A stretch of DNA of 64,000 nt from Bathelium albidoporum (lineage: Eukaryota > Ascomycota > Dothideomycetes > Trypetheliales > Trypetheliaceae). The stretch is taken from positions 27,552-91,551 of the forward strand of contig JAGFVP010000105.1 of NCBI GenBank assembly GCA_021031095.1, given 5' to 3'. Shown in pieces: positions 10,310 to 19,336 of this stretch. How positions within the stretch are numbered: position 1 is the first letter of the stretch; every line of letters begins with the position of its first letter. The position numbers and the translations under genes were made by a program. Below the pieces are notes generated by a model that worked only from the letters and a program-made list of their open reading frames with translations, did no database searches and was not told where the DNA came from.

Positions 10310-10316
10310 TATAAAA
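10310..10316 (+). promoter_or_regulatory. TATA box of the small peptide gene
   Basis: TATAAAA lies 100 bp before ATG 10416 and is followed by a CA-rich leader (CAACAAACCAAACACC) typical of strongly expressed small secreted fungal genes. Confidence 0.6.
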
Positions 10317-10415
10317 CTCCCATCTCGCAAAGGATACACTCGCAACAAACCAAACACCAAACCTCTCAGTCAACACATCTGCTCGCTTACGCCAAATTAC
10401 CCATACTCTGCCATC

Positions 10416-10641
10416 ATGAACTTTTTGGGAGCGATCCTCACACTAACCCTTGCGGTTTCCATCATGGCAACTCCTTTGCCGCGACCAGGGAGCAATGGAA
10501 TGATTATCTCCGATGCCGATGGTATGCTGTATCTCCAAAATCTGAAAGAAACGGACTAAATCGTGGGTAGCTCCAAAGAAAGTCGCAACGCCTGATGAGG
10601 TCGACAACACTATGATTGGAGATGGTTATCGGAAGGATTGA
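10416..10641 (+). CDS. Small secreted peptide, candidate RiPP precursor
   Basis: Exon 10416..10521, a 49-nt intron (GTATGC donor, GGACTAAAT branch, GGGTAG acceptor) and exon 10571..10641 give 58 residues. The N-terminus MNFLGAILTLTLAVSIMA is a clear signal peptide with cleavage likely after ATP or nearby. The short mature part has a dibasic Lys-Lys (residues 38-39) that could be cut by Kex2-like protease. Its C-terminal segment ends TMIGDGYRKD with a single Tyr. Upstream are a TATA box and a palindrome. UstYa-dependent RiPP precursors (ustiloxin, phomopsin, asperipin types) are secretory peptides with Tyr-containing cores released by Kex2. Here only one possible core exists, whereas known ones carry repeated cores, so this is a hypothesis. 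Alternative: a small effector-like secreted peptide. Without splicing, the frame stops after 47 codons. Confidence 0.55.
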
Positions 10642-10841
10642 GTCTGCTTTGCGAGGCTTCAATCAAATTCCGGTAGGGGAGTGAATGGATATCGATCATT
10701 TAGTACAGGAAGTTTGTAGCATAGTCAAATGAAGTAGAGAATAGTTTCATAGATTTTTACACTTGATCCTTGTTCATCGCCTTTGAGACTGTTGCCTAGT
10801 CACCTGGATACTCATCAAAGCGAATGCATGGTTATACCTAC

Positions 10842-12400
10842 TCAACCAGTCCACACAGCTTCAATGATAGCTAACGATGCTCCCTGCGGCGTCCAGACTT
10901 TGATGTTCTTGAAACGGGAGTCTGTACGCTCAAATAGCTTTACCCAATCCGGTTCCTCTCTATCACGAGCATTGAAAAGACTCAGCATGATGCAATCCAT
11001 ATCGCTGTATCTTGACTTTAGCGAGCAACCAGTGACTGTAATAGATAGGACGTCTTACCGGACAGCTCGTTCGTGTAGTAGTGACATTGTGTTAGCAGGA
11101 GGTACCAAATGATCATTTGCAACAATTCGTGCGCCAGGCTTCAATGCCGGAATGAGAGCTTTGAGAATCTTGACGCAAAAGTCGTCAGACCAATTGTGAA
11201 ATATCTGTCTGAATAGATAGATATCGGCAGCTACAGGCTGTTCCTGGAAGAAGTCATGCTCCATGAATTCAACGCGAGATGCTACGTTCTCTAAAAGGGA
11301 CTCCCGGGCACCCTTGATGACTTCCGGTAGATCTTGGACAACGAAGTGAAGATTCGGCGCAATTCTGGCTAACTCCACACTGATGTGACCAGTAGCGCCT
11401 CCAACATCAACCACAGTGCCTTCAGCTTGTGTAACGGATGACCAGGGATAGCCTTCTGCGAGGAACTTCGCGGAGAGCCCAAGGCCTTGAGTGAAAGTTG
11501 CCATGGCTCCGGCGAAGCGTTTTGCCATTGCTGGATGGGAGGCATGGTATTCGTAAATGGGCTGATTGGTCTTCTGGGCTATGTTCCAGCCCTGGTTTGG
11601 TTAACTGAGATGATTAGCAGCCAGAGTGACCTACTTACTGTCTTGTTTGGCTCTGGACCTTTCATAGTTTCCATCGCCTCTACCGTCTACAGGTGCATCA
11701 TCAGTAAAGCTCGACGATCAGGTATTGTCCCGACTCACGTATGCGAACGCCTGAATAGCTTCGTCAAACATCGCTCCAACCCCTAGCATAGCATTCTGGT
11801 CTTCAACAAGCTTCCGGGATGCTGCAGAGTGGCAGATGAACCCTTCGTTCCGCTCTTGGAACACCCGATGATACGATATAGCAAAGCGGAGAAGGCGCCT
11901 CAGATCTGGCTCGTCAAGATTGCATTGACGCGCGAGGTCTTCGAAGGACACTTCACCGTTCAATGGAACCTTCGACGGTATATCGAACTTATATATAGCT
12001 TGCAGTGCGCTGCCATTCAACTATGAACATCAGTCTGAGATTCGTTCTACTTTTCGCTCAAAATGCGTCCTACCACTGGTCTCAATAGCATGGCCGGCCC
12101 GAGCAACAAATCATGAAGCTCCAGGCTGGATTCCATCACTACCATACGAGCTTGCTGAATCTCGGGTGCGTCATTTCCAAAATCAACAGGTCCATCTTTG
12201 TCGAATGACGGCGTCGGAAGCCGATTTTCTGTAAGCCAATTATCGACTTTGGCTGTGTTGGTTTGTATCAAGTCCGAAAGTTCTGCAATCCTGGTGGTGG
12301 ACATGTTTTCTGGATGACTATCGTGTATCCGATTAATGAGAGCTTGAGTCGGAAGGCGATAGAAGCTCTGATCGAAGACTTTTAGGGTATTAGCAGTCAC
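10842..12400 (-). CDS. Class II O-methyltransferase (COMT/OmtB-like)
   Basis: Five exons, 12400..12074, 12020..11739, 11686..11639, 11591..11059 and 11010..10842, splice in frame to 452 residues, normal for fungal SAM-dependent O-methyltransferases (PF00891). An N-terminal dimerisation/winged-helix part holds LQAIYKFDIPSKVPL and LRRLLRFAISYHRVF. The SAM-binding motif is VVDVGGATGHISVELA, and VQDLPEVI follows. The catalytic His sits in FRQIFHNWSDD. The C-terminus (FKNIKVWTPQGASLAIIEAVW) is typical. Such enzymes methylate phenolic or other hydroxyls. In this group the substrate could be a phenol made by the neighbouring tyrosinase (inference). It is convergent with the peptide gene, whose stop lies 200 bp away, and divergent from the tyrosinase gene. 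Confidence 0.92.
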
Positions 12401-13098
12401 CGAGTTCCAGCGAGGCTGGCATAAGAAAGGCTCTCGCGGCGACTAGACTCGTCCGCACATCGCAACAGCAAGCATCAATCCAATACAGCTTCTCAGCCGC
12501 CAGTTACTACTGCCGGCGTTCTGCCCACTCCGTGGGTTGACAAGCCCCACAGGATGCCTTGTTAACGCCGACCAATCCCGCGGCCCGGTCGTAGTCACAG
12601 CAGATGCATGACGTTGTTGCGGCCTAAAGCAACGCACGCTGAACGGCGTCCTTGCGGACCGTCCCCGCCGCTCGCTGCTTGTTGTCGCTTTTAAGACAAT
12701 CCAGCTTGCAGCATTGTCCTTGTACGTCCGATGCCCAGCGCGTCCCGCTAAACCAGGGGGGCTGAGCTGAACCGATTGATGAGACCCCCTGTTTTCAGGG
12801 CAGCGCTAGCAGCCTCGGACGCAGAATACTGTAACTACCCCTGTCCTGCAATGTACGCTGTGCCGTCAGCTGGGCCCATCCATAAAGGCGCTTATCTTTG
12901 TGCTGTGTCTCAAGTCGGGCACTCAGCATGCTGATGCCGTCGGAGCGGTGCCTCCCTTGCCGAATCTAGCTGATGTAATGGTTCTCCAAACGACGGAAAC
13001 GAGGATATCACATAGATTCAGGACAATTGTTTAATGTAAACCCGACCAATTTTGGCGTTATGTATGGGCTTTCACGTCAATACTCATAATTAAAGGAG
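12401..13098. promoter_or_regulatory. Divergent promoter region of O-methyltransferase and tyrosinase
   Basis: About 700 bp lie between the two divergently transcribed genes. The frames here are unconvincing. The shared upstream region would suit co-regulation, but I found no repeated binding-site pair I could defend. Confidence 0.4.
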
Positions 13099-14282
13099 TT
13101 GACTGATGATAATTACGGGATCGAAACCACGAATGATCCTCCCCGACGTCACCGCCTGCGATATCCCATCTTCATTGCGTTACTTTCTTCAGTGATTTTC
13201 TTGCTCATCACCACATTTACAGCCGTCAAGCTTTCCAATACCGCAGGACAATCTATCTCTCAACAACGCTGCTTCCATCCACACACCAGACATGAATGGC
13301 GAAGTCTCAGTCGAGACCAGAAAACTGCGTATCTAACAGCGGTCAAATGTCTCAAACACAAACCTTCCCACCTAGGGGCATCGAACCAGACATTGTACGA
13401 TGATTTTCCAAGCTTGCATGTGCGTGTGGGCGAACAAAGTCTGTGAAAGACTGCTACGTTACCTTCCAACATGGCTAAATACTATAGCTCACTATACTGC
13501 GGCGTTCCTTAGCTGGCATCGGCTGTTCATCCACATCTACGAGGATGCATTAAGATCAGAATGTGGCTATGATGGCTTTCTTCCGTCGGTCTATCCCCAT
13601 ATTATAATTCAGATAGCATCTGACAGCCAATATAGGTACTGGGACTGGTCTCTCGATTGGGAGAATATGACAGCCTCTCCAATCTGGGATACCGAGGTCG
13701 GTTTTGGCGGCAACGGTAACAGTTCAGAAGAGAGCTTCCGCGGCTACTGTGTGACCGACGGGCCTTTCGCATGGCTTGAGATACCATTTGTCGGAGATAT
13801 CTCAGTAACTCATTGTCTATCACGAGACTTTCTGGAGGGTGAAGAGCTCCAGCAATACGCCAGACGCTGGGCGCCATCCAGCATTGACGAAGTGCTTTCT
13901 AAGCCGAACTACACAAGCTTCAGCGTAGTGTTGGAGGATGGGCCTCATCTATCCCTTCCTCACATACTTCACGGAGATTATTCCGTGGGCTCGGCTCCGG
14001 CTGGTATGTTTTCCATTGCTTCAACTTCGTGCTGAGCGTCTCAGATATTAAACGCAACTAGATCCTATATTCTTCCTTCAGCATAGTCAAATCGATAGGC
14101 TCTGGTGGATTTGGCAACAAAGGAACCCGGAAAAAAGGTTGAGTGAATACACGGGCATCGGTTCTGACCCTAATAAGCAGGCGTCCCTTGATGATATTTT
14201 GGACATGATTGACCTCGAATCTAGCGTGCGGGTGGCTGACATTATGAATACCGTGGGCGGCAAACTCTGTTATCGCTATTGA
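13099..14282 (+). CDS. Membrane-anchored tyrosinase (UstQ/PhomQ-like)
   Basis: Exons 13099..13423, 13488..14003 and 14062..14282 encode an N-terminal membrane helix (about residues 23-44, YPIFIALLSSVIFLLITTFTA). The copper-A region DDFPSLHV...HYTAAFLSWHRLF and ECGYDG come next, then YRYWDWSLDW. The copper-B region has GPHLSLPH and, after the second intron, DPIFFLQHSQIDRLWWIW. Tyrosinases oxidise phenols to catechols or quinones; UstQ/PhomQ homologues do this in ustiloxin/phomopsin-type pathways. Two oddities: the usual HH pair before SQIDR reads QH (the ligand His is kept), and the first exon lacks an in-frame ATG after the stop at 13087, so an upstream exon is missing from this model (a possible one starts at ATG 12978) or the start is lost. 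The first intron donor (GTGTGG at 13424) is chosen to keep frame. Confidence 0.85.
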
Positions 14283-15053
14283 ATTTTAGGATACAAAGTG
14301 ACTTCTCTAATATTTAATTATGTTTCCGCTCTCGTGATAACTATTTAGTCGTCGGTGTTGGTATTTCCTAAGTGCTAACCACCATTCACCAGATCCTGGA
14401 AGCGAGGGTAGATAGCTCCGGGGGTGTGCAATCTGTGATACGACGTGCGCACGTCGCGCTGCTGCGTACTTTGGTGTCCAACGACAATGCTCATGACTGT
14501 GTCCAATCGTGATGGAAAGTGTCAGTTTTCGAGCCCAGCGATATCCCAAGCCGGTACATTTCGAACCAGGTAGATGTCAGGAAGGCGGTTTAAGAATGGT
14601 AGGCCGCAAGGCAAATTTACGGTCAAAATTTGCTTGCACCTTAAACTGGTAAATCACGTTCGCCCTCTTCTCTTCGCGTAACAGAGATCCTTCAGCACAG
14701 CACCAACAGCAGGCTCTGACCACTTTCGATAGTCATTGAATAGACTTACCTCGGCTTCAGAGTCTCATTTCGATATCAGGGTGTCATTGATAGCCTCGTT
14801 TATCCAACACGCACAAATTCACGCAAGATCGCGACGAGGATAAGTACTTACTGTCAAGGTTACACAATGTAACATACTATATATAGGGCGTAGCCTGATT
14901 CGAACCTTTGGTTCGAGTCTATGTTGATCTTTTGGTCTCTGTGGCGGAGTGGTATCATAGGCTACATATCACTTCCAAACAACTCTAACCTAATTCGTCT
15001 ACTTCAATCAATCTAAAAAATTGTTTGAATCTGACTGATTTAGGCTTGGCGTT
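14283..15053. other. Intergenic, no gene recognised
   Basis: Short unconvincing frames only. A palindrome-like stretch near 14895-14920 (ATTCGAACC...GGTTCGAG) resembles a tRNA T-arm but no complete tRNA can be folded around it. Confidence 0.45.
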
Positions 15054-15255
15054 TGTTACACACAAGGTGCTGCCTCAGCAGCCACAGTATCAAACTATGG
15101 AGATTCGACTGTTCTAGGCTGTTCAACTGATAAATCACTGAGTTTCAGAAGGATGAGATCCTGGCAGAACAACAGGGGTTGATTTGTGTATATAAGCAGC
15201 TCAATTCCCGTAGAGATTGAAACAACATGGTGCTGTAGAACCGTGATTATTGACA
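15054..15255 (+). mobile_element. Solo LTR, second copy (Ty1/copia-like)
   Basis: A 202-bp segment starts TGTTACAC and ends TTGACA. It is clearly related along its length to the LTR at 2915-3121 (shared GGAGATTCGACTGTTCTAG, then TGTGTATATAAGCAGCTCAA). The TATATAA box is conserved. No target-site duplication flanks it (GCGTT against CTTAC), so it may have arisen by recombination between elements or its flanks have changed. Confidence 0.68.
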
Positions 15256-15667
15256 CTTACAATCGAAGCAATTCCATGTCCCGGCGCGGCTACCCAGTCG
15301 TCAAAATGGCCCAGAGCCCTATTCCAGCTTGCGCTGGTCTCATCTTTTCCACCGTGCTAGAGCCCGAAGGCACTTGGACGAGATCTCAGCAAATGCACCA
15401 GATTCCTGAGCACGCGATCGACTTCCGCTGCACCGAGCCTCCTCTGGTCCTTCACTGCCGCGCATCAACAAGTTTACGCGGGCCATTGAACAATGTAAAG
15501 TAGCCACCTACACGATAGCCGCCTTTACAGTTCTAAGATGACGGCGTCAATTTATAAATGGCGCTCTTGCAGTCCACGAACCCAATTAAGCCGGGTTTAG
15601 TGACAAGAAAAGTTGAACTTTCCCTTTCCACCCTCGACAGTCTGGCTTCTTTCCAAAGTCTGACACG

Positions 15668-16578
15668 ATGGTCCTAATCGGAAAATATGTGCTCTTTGTA
15701 GCCAGTTCTTTGGTGGTTCCTTCTCAAAGCCACTCTGACTCTTTTGCAAACGCCTCTTTTGTTAGCACAGCCTCAGGTAACCTCGGTACTCATACTCTCG
15801 CGCTCATTACGTGAAGGCTTCCAAAACACTTTCTACCACAAGCTCTACTAATCGAGGCATTAGTAATGTGAACGTTTCTTATCCTGCAAGATACCCCACT
15901 GTACCAACAGTTCCAGGTTCTCCCTCAAAGTCATCTGAGCGTCTGCTGCCCAGGGTAGCTGTAACGCGACCTCGACCTTCATCCAGACCTCGAGCGATCT
16001 TGCTGGAAAGCTTTGACGAATGCCCACGGCCAGGTATGCATGGAAGATACAGCAATTTCGAGTGGTCTGAATGCTTGAGGCATGCAGACAGTAGATTTGC
16101 CACTCCAAGTCATCTCATGATCCGCTGCGGAAACCCTGGGCACCTTAGGCAGTTCACCACAAGGCACGAACAGTGTCCCAATAATGCCTTTTGCGTCGAT
16201 ATACCGGACGGTGGAAGGGAAGTAGCATGGTGTGGCTCTCAGCCCTCTTTCGTGGAACGTCTCGAAGCTCGGCCAATTAATATAGCTTGGGAGGCAACTT
16301 TAAGCACTGCGCATCAACGTGGCGGAGATGGGGTTCAGGTTGTCCTGACTGACCCAGACAATAGGAATCGTTACGTCAATGCTCACCAGATCACAATCAC
16401 ACCTATGGACGCCCGATATAGTATTCTAGACCGTCCGGCCACTTGTACTACATGCAATTCTGTTCGTCTCTTAGATACGCCAGTGGGAACTGCTATTTTG
16501 GATCTGCACGTCGTAACGGAAAATGCCGCCGATACAGCAGATGTGAACGGCTTTCTTTGGAATCACCGACGAAGGTGA
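15668..16578 (+). CDS. Secreted cysteine-containing protein of unknown function
   Basis: Exon 1 (15668..15776) encodes a signal peptide (MVLIGKYVLFVASSLVV) and ends at a GTAACC donor. A long frame to TAA... stop at 16578 carries the mature part with eight Cys residues in spaced pairs (DECPRPG, EWSECL, IRCGNPG, EQCPNNAFCVD, AWCGSQ, ATCTTC), a Ser/Pro/Arg-rich N-terminal linker and a beta-rich second half. A TATA-like ATTTATAAA lies at 15551. To keep frame the acceptor must be near 15910 (CCAACAG), giving a 134-nt intron that contains TACTAAT; the nearer AG at 15815 shifts into a stop. I recognise no family; it looks like a secreted effector-like or cell-wall protein. The exon junction is uncertain. 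Confidence 0.55.
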
Positions 16579-17216
16579 CCATCGTAAAGTTAGTTACTGG
16601 GCTGGTCCCCCGATACTTCGATGCAAGGATAGTAGAAATAAGAAACAATTGGCCCACAGCAAATTCTTTTCTTCTCCCTTGCCTCTACGGTATGATTGTC
16701 ATATTATCTTGTTCCGTTTCTTTCATCCTTTCTTGTGGAACTTTGCAGATATGAGTAGAGCATTCGATGTCATCTAGTCACTTCTCGCGAACAATACAAG
16801 CGAATCATGGTAGGCAGGATTACAGATATTTCCATCTTAACAGAGAATTGATTACTTAATCCAAAAGCTGCGAAGGACCAACGTCGGATACGCATTGTAA
16901 GCCAGAAATTACGATCTGAACCTGCCATTCCTTGCCTAGTCATTGACGCAGAAACACTAAGCTGAAGTTGGCCGCCGGGATCTCGCATTTGATCCTCTAT
17001 CAGTCTTGACCCTTGGCATTCGAGCATTCAATTGCAGAGTCGCAAGCTTGCAGTTTCACGTGGAAGATACTGCTTTTGAGCTCATGGCCCTAACGGCCAC
17101 TCTCAGTTCCATGCGTAAGATCTAGCTCGAGTTCCTTAAAGGATGACTTGTAGGGAAATACAGCCGACATCTTCAGGAAGTTTGTGGCAGAGTCCTTGAA
17201 CGCGCAGTCCGGAGCG
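16579..17216. other. Intergenic, no gene recognised
   Basis: Downstream flanks of the secreted-protein gene and of the F-box gene, which converge here. The single 85-codon frame on the minus strand has no recognisable features. Confidence 0.45.
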
Positions 17217-18512
17217 TCAACCGAGCACCGGACGGACTACTTGCGACTCGTCCACTGAAGCTCTGGCCCATACGCCGCCTCCCACCTCCTCCAAACCAAG
17301 TGTCTTCAGAGTGGAAAACCTTCGATTTAGATCTTGCTGTAAGACGTCATAATTTGCGTAATCCATAATTTTAAAAAGGGAGATATTAAGTGCCCCCCTG
17401 CCTTGGAGAATCCACGGGAGGGTTTCTGTGACGCCTTGGTAGGCTAAATCAAGCTCCTGCCAGCAATCGCTTAGCTGGGCCTTGCCGACTCGCTCAGGGT
17501 CCTCGATCAGGTTGCTGCCCGGTAAGGGCGCAAGTTGGACGTGGAATGAGCACGGGTGACGAAAAGAGTGGAGTAAAGACAAGAAGAAGGTCTTGAAGGT
17601 GGTTCCGAATGGAAAGATGGCGATATATGTCACGCAGCTCAAAGTACCGCGATAAGCTGCGTCATGAAGATAGGGAAGTATATAATGAGAAATCAGCGGC
17701 GGTTCTTTGTGAAAATACTCGTAAGTGCTGTATGCCTTTAGGAAGGAACCCTCATTGAAGCAGACCTTCGTCCATGTCCAGGGGTCGAGGATGCTATTTG
17801 GATATAATTGCATCAAGGTAAAATAATTGTATCTTTGGCTGTTTTTGACCTCTGCTTTCGTTTCGTATATAGTTTGGGGGGCGTTTTGTATCTGCACCGC
17901 TTTCAAAGGCATGTCAAACGCCCAAGCATCGCGCATTTGGAACTTCTTTAAACCGAGCAAACTGGCTTGGGTACGAGGACTCGCTAGAATGAGCAATCGA
18001 TCCAGATAAGGCATGAGCGGCAAGAGGTTAATCCAGAAGTCTCGGGGCTTGAAGCGATACCCGTTCAGCGTCTCCGGAAACCCATTCTCGTCGAACCAGT
18101 CCTTTGCCGTATAGATGACCAAGCTGGTGATGTGTTTGTGCAAGTCCACCCCTGAAACAAGTTCTTGGAAAGCTTTCAAACTGAGTAGAACGTCGTCGGA
18201 GCTAGCATCCGTAGAACGCGTCGAGGGGTGCTCGGAATCGGTTTTGGAGGATCGATGACCGGTAGATTCTACCGTGGGAGGTGATAGACCAGCGTATAAG
18301 GAATCCAAATGGAGTCGTGTATGCTTGAAGAGACGAGATGCTACCACCTGGCGCCATCTGCAAGACACAAGGGATAAGGCTTTCAAAGGTTGGTCATCCG
18401 ATCGAATCCAAGTCTCGAGGCGAGGCTCCTCTGCGAATTTGCTAATGGAAGGAGGGGTGCCATCAAGATAAGATATGATTTGAAGTCTCAGTTCTGGCGG
18501 CAGCTCATCCAT
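17217..18512 (-). CDS. F-box protein
   Basis: A single-exon frame starts MDELPPELRLQIISYLDG, a textbook F-box N-terminus, with the second part of the box at LKALSLVSCRWRQVVASRLF (residues ~43-62). F-box proteins bind Skp1 and bring targets to SCF ubiquitin ligases. The remaining ~370 residues are typical of fungal orphan F-box proteins: a low-complexity Ser/Thr linker (residues ~80-110), then a region with no LRR or WD repeats I can see. The frame is open upstream to another ATG at 18608 (32 more residues), but the F-box placed at the very N-terminus favours 18512. The upstream flank runs straight into a minisatellite. Substrate unknown. Confidence 0.78.
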   Translation of the reverse strand: MDELPPELRLQIISYLDGTPPSISKFAEEPRLETWIRSDDQPLKALSLVSCRWRQVVASRLFKHTRLHLDSLYAGLSPPTVESTGHRSSKTDSEHPSTRSTDASSDDVLLSLKAFQELVSGVDLHKHITSLVIYTAKDWFDENGFPETLNGYRFKPRDFWINLLPLMPYLDRLLILASPRTQASLLGLKKFQMRDAWAFDMPLKAVQIQNAPQTIYETKAEVKNSQRYNYFTLMQLYPNSILDPWTWTKVCFNEGSFLKAYSTYEYFHKEPPLISHYILPYLHDAAYRGTLSCVTYIAIFPFGTTFKTFFLSLLHSFRHPCSFHVQLAPLPGSNLIEDPERVGKAQLSDCWQELDLAYQGVTETLPWILQGRGALNISLFKIMDYANYDVLQQDLNRRFSTLKTLGLEEVGGGVWARASVDESQVVRPVLG

Positions 18513-18609
18513 GACTCCAAAGATGGTGGTAGATGATGGATCTCTGAGAGTGCGAGAAACTCCGAACTCTTTGCGGGGATAACGACTCACCCAGCAACAA
18601 AACCCCATA

Positions 18610-19195
18610 ACAAGCCTGACAACAGGCCACGCAATGGGTCTCGCAACAAACCCAAGAACAGACTTACCTGACCACCTGCCTACCTAACCATCTACCTAAC
18701 CACCTAGCTCACCACCTAGTTGACCACCTACCCGTCTACCTTACCACCTACCCACCCGCCGACCTGCCCATCCGCCGACCTACCTATCGATCTGCATACC
18801 TACCGAGCGACCCATCCACCTACCTACCTACCTTACAAATAGGCCTAGCAATAGGTTTCGCAATAGGCCCGGCAACAGACTTCACAACAGGCCTAGCGAG
18901 ATACCTCGTAAGAAGCTTGACAACAGCCCTCATAACAGAACTGGCACCAAGAGGCATGGCACCAGATCTAACAGCAGGCCTGGCGACAGATCGCACGATA
19001 GGCCTGGCAACGGGTCTCGCATAAGGCCTTTTTCTAGGTCTGACAAAGTTACTATTTGATTTGCTGCTCAATTCGGTGGTCAATTTGGTGCTCTATTTGC
19101 TGCTCTAAGGCTCGTTCTGGGGCCTGCTCTAGGGTCTGCTCTAAGACCTGCTCTGAGCCCTGTTCTCGAACCTGATCTGAGGCCTATCTCCAGAT
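18610..19195. repeat. Composite minisatellite block
   Basis: Three degenerate tandem arrays lie side by side. 18670-18835 has short ACCTACC/ACCACCT units. 18605-18665 and 18836-19030 have roughly 15-bp units of the type GGCCTGGCAACAGAC. 19085-19195 has roughly 15-bp units of the type CTGCTCTAAGGCCTG. The middle array can be read on the minus strand as a repeating Ala-Arg-Pro-Val/Ile pattern, which is an artefact of the repeat rather than a credible gene. Confidence 0.8.
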
Positions 19196-19336
19196 CTATA
19201 CATAGCTCATGAAGTCCAAAACCCAGAGCAGTCGTTCAGAGATTTGCAGCTGCTTAAAACCGTAGATTCATGCATTGGCGCTACCAAACTTAGTGCTTTT
19301 AATCAGAGAGATCAATATCATAGTACAGTACTAGGA

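Noticed and set aside
10041..10376. Minus-strand 111-codon frame over the peptide gene promoter
   Set aside because: No motif, and it overlaps a TATA box, palindrome and leader that make sense on the plus strand.
14890..14965. tRNA-like pieces (GGTTCGAG T-arm-like and GGCGGAGTGGTATC A-box-like)
   Set aside because: The pieces are in the wrong order and spacing and no cloverleaf can be formed; no SINE structure with a 3' tail is visible either.
18820..19083. Minus-strand 87-codon frame rich in Ala-Arg-Pro-Val
   Set aside because: It is simply the translation of a minisatellite.
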